Program-made: the position numbers and the translations under genes
The notes under the pieces: model-generated
Databases searched by the model: none
What the model saw: the letters and a program-made list of their open reading frames with translations, nothing else
Told to the model about the DNA's origin: nothing
From: JAICYJ01 sp038212095
GTDB taxonomy: Bacteria; Actinomycetota; Thermoleophilia; Gaiellales; JAICJC01
DNA: 23,254 bases
Reading direction: 5' to 3'
NCBI GenBank assembly: GCA_038212095.1
Contig: JBBQUW010000040.1
Location: forward strand, 1 to 23,254
Shown here: in pieces, positions 21,547 to 23,254 of the stretch
How the letters are laid out: each line of letters begins with the position of its first letter
Position numbering within the stretch: position 1 is the first letter of the stretch

Positions 21547-21961
21547 AGAGATCACCCTCCCGAGTCACGAACTTTGCCTTGACGGGAAGCTTCATCGCTG
21601 CCAGCCTGATCGCCTCGCGGGCGAGAGGCTCGGGGACGCCGGCCAGCTCGAACATGACACGGCCCGGCTTGACCACGGCCACCCAGTGTTCGGGTGAGCC
21701 CTTGCCGGAGCCCATCCGCGTCTCCGCCGGCTTGGCCGTAACGGCCTTGTCCGGAAAGATGTTGATCCAGACCTTGCCGCCTCGCTTGATCTTGCGCGTC
21801 ATCGCGATACGGGCAGCCTCGATCTGACGGTTGGTGACCCAACCCTGCTCGAGCGCCTTGAGGCCGTACTCGCCGAACTGCACGCGCGTGCCGCCCTTGG
21901 CCATGCCGCGCCGCCGGCCGCGATGCGGCTTGCGGAACTTGGTTCGCTTGGGGAGCAGCAT
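21533..21961 (-). CDS. rplP: 50S ribosomal protein uL16
   Basis: 142 residues: MLLPKRTKFRKPHRGRRRGM, EYGLKALEQGWVTNRQIEAA, RIAMTRKIKRGGKVWINIFP and MGSGKGSPEHWVAVVKPGRV, all typical. It supports tRNA binding at the A site. The 81st Arg hydroxylated in E. coli was not examined. ATG shares one base with the rpsC stop. Confidence 0.98.
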   Translation of the reverse strand: MLLPKRTKFRKPHRGRRRGMAKGGTRVQFGEYGLKALEQGWVTNRQIEAARIAMTRKIKRGGKVWINIFPDKAVTAKPAETRMGSGKGSPEHWVAVVKPGRVMFELAGVPEPLAREAIRLAAMKLPVKAKFVTREGDLFEGQ

Positions 21962-23067
21962 CAGGCATCGCCGCCTTCGGTGGACGCATCAGTGGCGGCC
22001 GCCTCAGGAGCTGCAGTCTCAGGAGCCGTCGCCTCAGGAGCCAGCGCCTCAGGCGCGGCAGTCTCAGGAGCCGCAGTCTCGGGCGCGGCCGTCTCAGGAG
22101 CGGCCGTCTCGGGAGCCGGCGCGTCGCTGCGCTTGGGCGCATCGCTCTGGGGACGAGGTCGCGCCCGCCGGCCGCCCGCTCCGGGCGCGCCGCCGTCGAC
22201 TCCGCCACCGGTCTGCGCCGGTGCACCCTGTCCACCGGGACCGCCCTGGCCGCCACGCGGCCGCCGGCCGCGTCCGCCGCCGGGCCCACCGCTGCCGCCG
22301 GGCCCACCGGGTCCGCCGCCGCCACGCCGCTGGGGCCGTGCCGGGCCAAGCTGCTCGGCGTCGCCGGGCCGCCCGCCACGCCGCCGGCGCGTATCGACCT
22401 CGCCCAGACGGGTGCCGACCGTGTCGCGCTCAAAGCCCTCGGGCATGATCTCGCCCTTGTTGATCCAGACCTTGACGCCGATCCGACCGAACGTCGTTTT
22501 GGCCTCGGCGAATCCGTAGTCGATGTCGGCTCGCAGGGTGTGCAGCGGCACGCGGCCCTCGCTGTACTGCTCGGAGCGCGACATCTCGGCGCCACCCAGC
22601 CGGCCGCCGCAGCGGATCTTGACGCCCTGGGCGCCCGACCGCATCGACGAGCTGAGCGAACGCTTCATCGCGCGCCGGAACGAGACCCGGTTCTGCAGCT
22701 GCTCGGCGATCGACTGCGCGACCAGCTTGGCGTCCAGCTCGGGGCGCTTGATCTCGGTGATGTTCACCTGCACAGCCTTGCCGGTCATGTCGTGCAGTTC
22801 CTTGCGCAGCGCGTCAACCTCTGAGCCGGACTTGCCGATCACGATGCCGGGACGGGCGGTGTAGATATCGACCGTCACCTTCTGCTTGTCCTTGCGGATG
22901 TGGATGTCCGACAGGCCGGCGTGCGACAGCTTCCCGGTGATGTGGTCACGGATCTTGAAGTCCTCCGACAGATAGCCGGCGAAGTCCTTGTTGGTCGTGA
23001 ACCAATTCGACTTCCAGGTGTGGATGATGCCGACGCGAAGGCCGCCGGGATGGACTTTATGGCCCAT
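21961..23067 (-). CDS. rpsC: 30S ribosomal protein uS3 with long low-complexity tail
   Basis: 368 residues against about 210-270 usually. Residues 1-212 are a complete S3: MGHKVHPGGLRVGIIHTWKS, a KH domain with GIVIGKSGSEV (74-84), and the S3 C-terminal domain with GRLGGAEMSRSEQYSEGRVP. Then come a basic Gly/Pro/Arg segment (about 226-302, RGG and GPGG runs) and an Ala-Pro-Glu-Thr repeat (318-357) ending in an acidic tip. The extra part would lie at the mRNA entry side of the small subunit. ATG overlaps the rplV stop by one base. Confidence 0.96.
   Translation of the reverse strand: MGHKVHPGGLRVGIIHTWKSNWFTTNKDFAGYLSEDFKIRDHITGKLSHAGLSDIHIRKDKQKVTVDIYTARPGIVIGKSGSEVDALRKELHDMTGKAVQVNITEIKRPELDAKLVAQSIAEQLQNRVSFRRAMKRSLSSSMRSGAQGVKIRCGGRLGGAEMSRSEQYSEGRVPLHTLRADIDYGFAEAKTTFGRIGVKVWINKGEIMPEGFERDTVGTRLGEVDTRRRRGGRPGDAEQLGPARPQRRGGGGPGGPGGSGGPGGGRGRRPRGGQGGPGGQGAPAQTGGGVDGGAPGAGGRRARPRPQSDAPKRSDAPAPETAAPETAAPETAAPETAAPEALAPEATAPETAAPEAAATDASTEGGDA
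22003..22122 (-). repeat. Eight 15 bp tandem repeats inside rpsC
   Basis: CTCAGGAG-type cores (plus strand) recur at 22003, 22018, 22033, 22048, 22063, 22078, 22093 and 22108, exactly 15 bases apart, with small changes between units. They encode PETAA-like pentapeptides in frame, so copy number can change without a frameshift. Confidence 0.9.
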
Positions 23068-23254
23068 TACGAATCGGCCCCCTTGTCGGTCTCGTCGCTG
23101 TCTGGAGATGTCTCGTCCGCTGCCGGCTGCGGCTCGGCGGCTGCCTCCGCCTCAGGCTCGGCCACCACCGCCTCATCGGGCGTGGGCTCGGGCTCGGGCT
23201 CCGGAGTCGGCTCAGGCTCGGGCGCTGCGGCCTCGGCCACCTCGGCGTCAGATG
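23067..23254 (-). CDS. rplV: 50S ribosomal protein uL22, C-terminal tail (partial)
   Basis: An open frame enters from the right edge and ends at TAA 23067-23069, sharing one base with the rpsC start. The 61 visible complete codons are all low complexity: Glu/Pro alternation (PEPEPTPEPEPEPTP), then Ala/Glu and a final acidic DETSPDSDETDKGADS. No conserved L22 sequence is in view. The name rests on position, since rplV precedes rpsC in nearly all bacteria, so the tail is an acidic extension of L22. Confidence 0.75.
   Translation of the reverse strand, partial: SDAEVAEAAAPEPEPTPEPEPEPTPDEAVVAEPEAEAAAEPQPAADETSPDSDETDKGADS

Noticed and set aside
22003..22122. Regular 15 bp repeats considered as a CRISPR-like array
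   Set aside because: There are no spacers; the units are contiguous, in frame and encode a pentapeptide repeat within rpsC.

Overview
This window is high-GC DNA (roughly two-thirds GC by eye) from a deep-branching actinobacterium. The gene order, zinc-type S14, S4 and L36, many GTG/TTG starts and apparently leaderless genes fit Actinobacteria; a Thermoleophilia-like lineage is my best guess, but no search was run. No CRISPR array, tRNA, rRNA, transposase or phage gene was recognised.

Right half (about 9.0-23.25 kb, all minus strand): the S10-spc-alpha ribosomal protein cluster, in order of transcription L22 (tail only), S3, L16, L29, S17, L14, L24, L5, S14, S8, L6, L18, S5, L30, L15, SecY, adenylate kinase, methionine aminopeptidase, L36, S13, S11, S4, RNA polymerase alpha and L17. 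It continues into a DcrB/DUF1795-like protein and the tRNA pseudouridine synthase TruA, with a frameshifted surE next. Genes are packed with 1-4 base overlaps. The exceptions are an 86 bp gap between map and rpmJ, where infA would normally sit, and a 159 bp gap between rpsM and rpsK that holds a 37 bp direct repeat.

Left half (1-9.0 kb): short mixed-strand units. From the left edge these are the start of a secreted protein (minus), two small hypothetical genes, a Nif3-like metal protein, a promoter-leader-terminator unit just ahead of a 54-residue helix-turn-helix-like gene, a PBP4-type D,D-carboxypeptidase, a HAD phosphatase-ligA pair (minus), a cupredoxin lipoprotein with an APC permease, a VOC-fold protein and a histidine phosphatase.

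The main points of interest are: the transcribed leader at 1828-2000, which looks like an attenuator or small RNA; repeated placement of a TANNNT -10 box 6-9 bases before start codons (leaderless transcription); low-complexity C-terminal tails on L22, S3 and L15, S3 carrying eight 15 bp repeats; loss of infA from its usual place; the repeat-bearing rpsM-rpsK spacer; the surE frameshift; and an adenylate kinase with a damaged zinc site.
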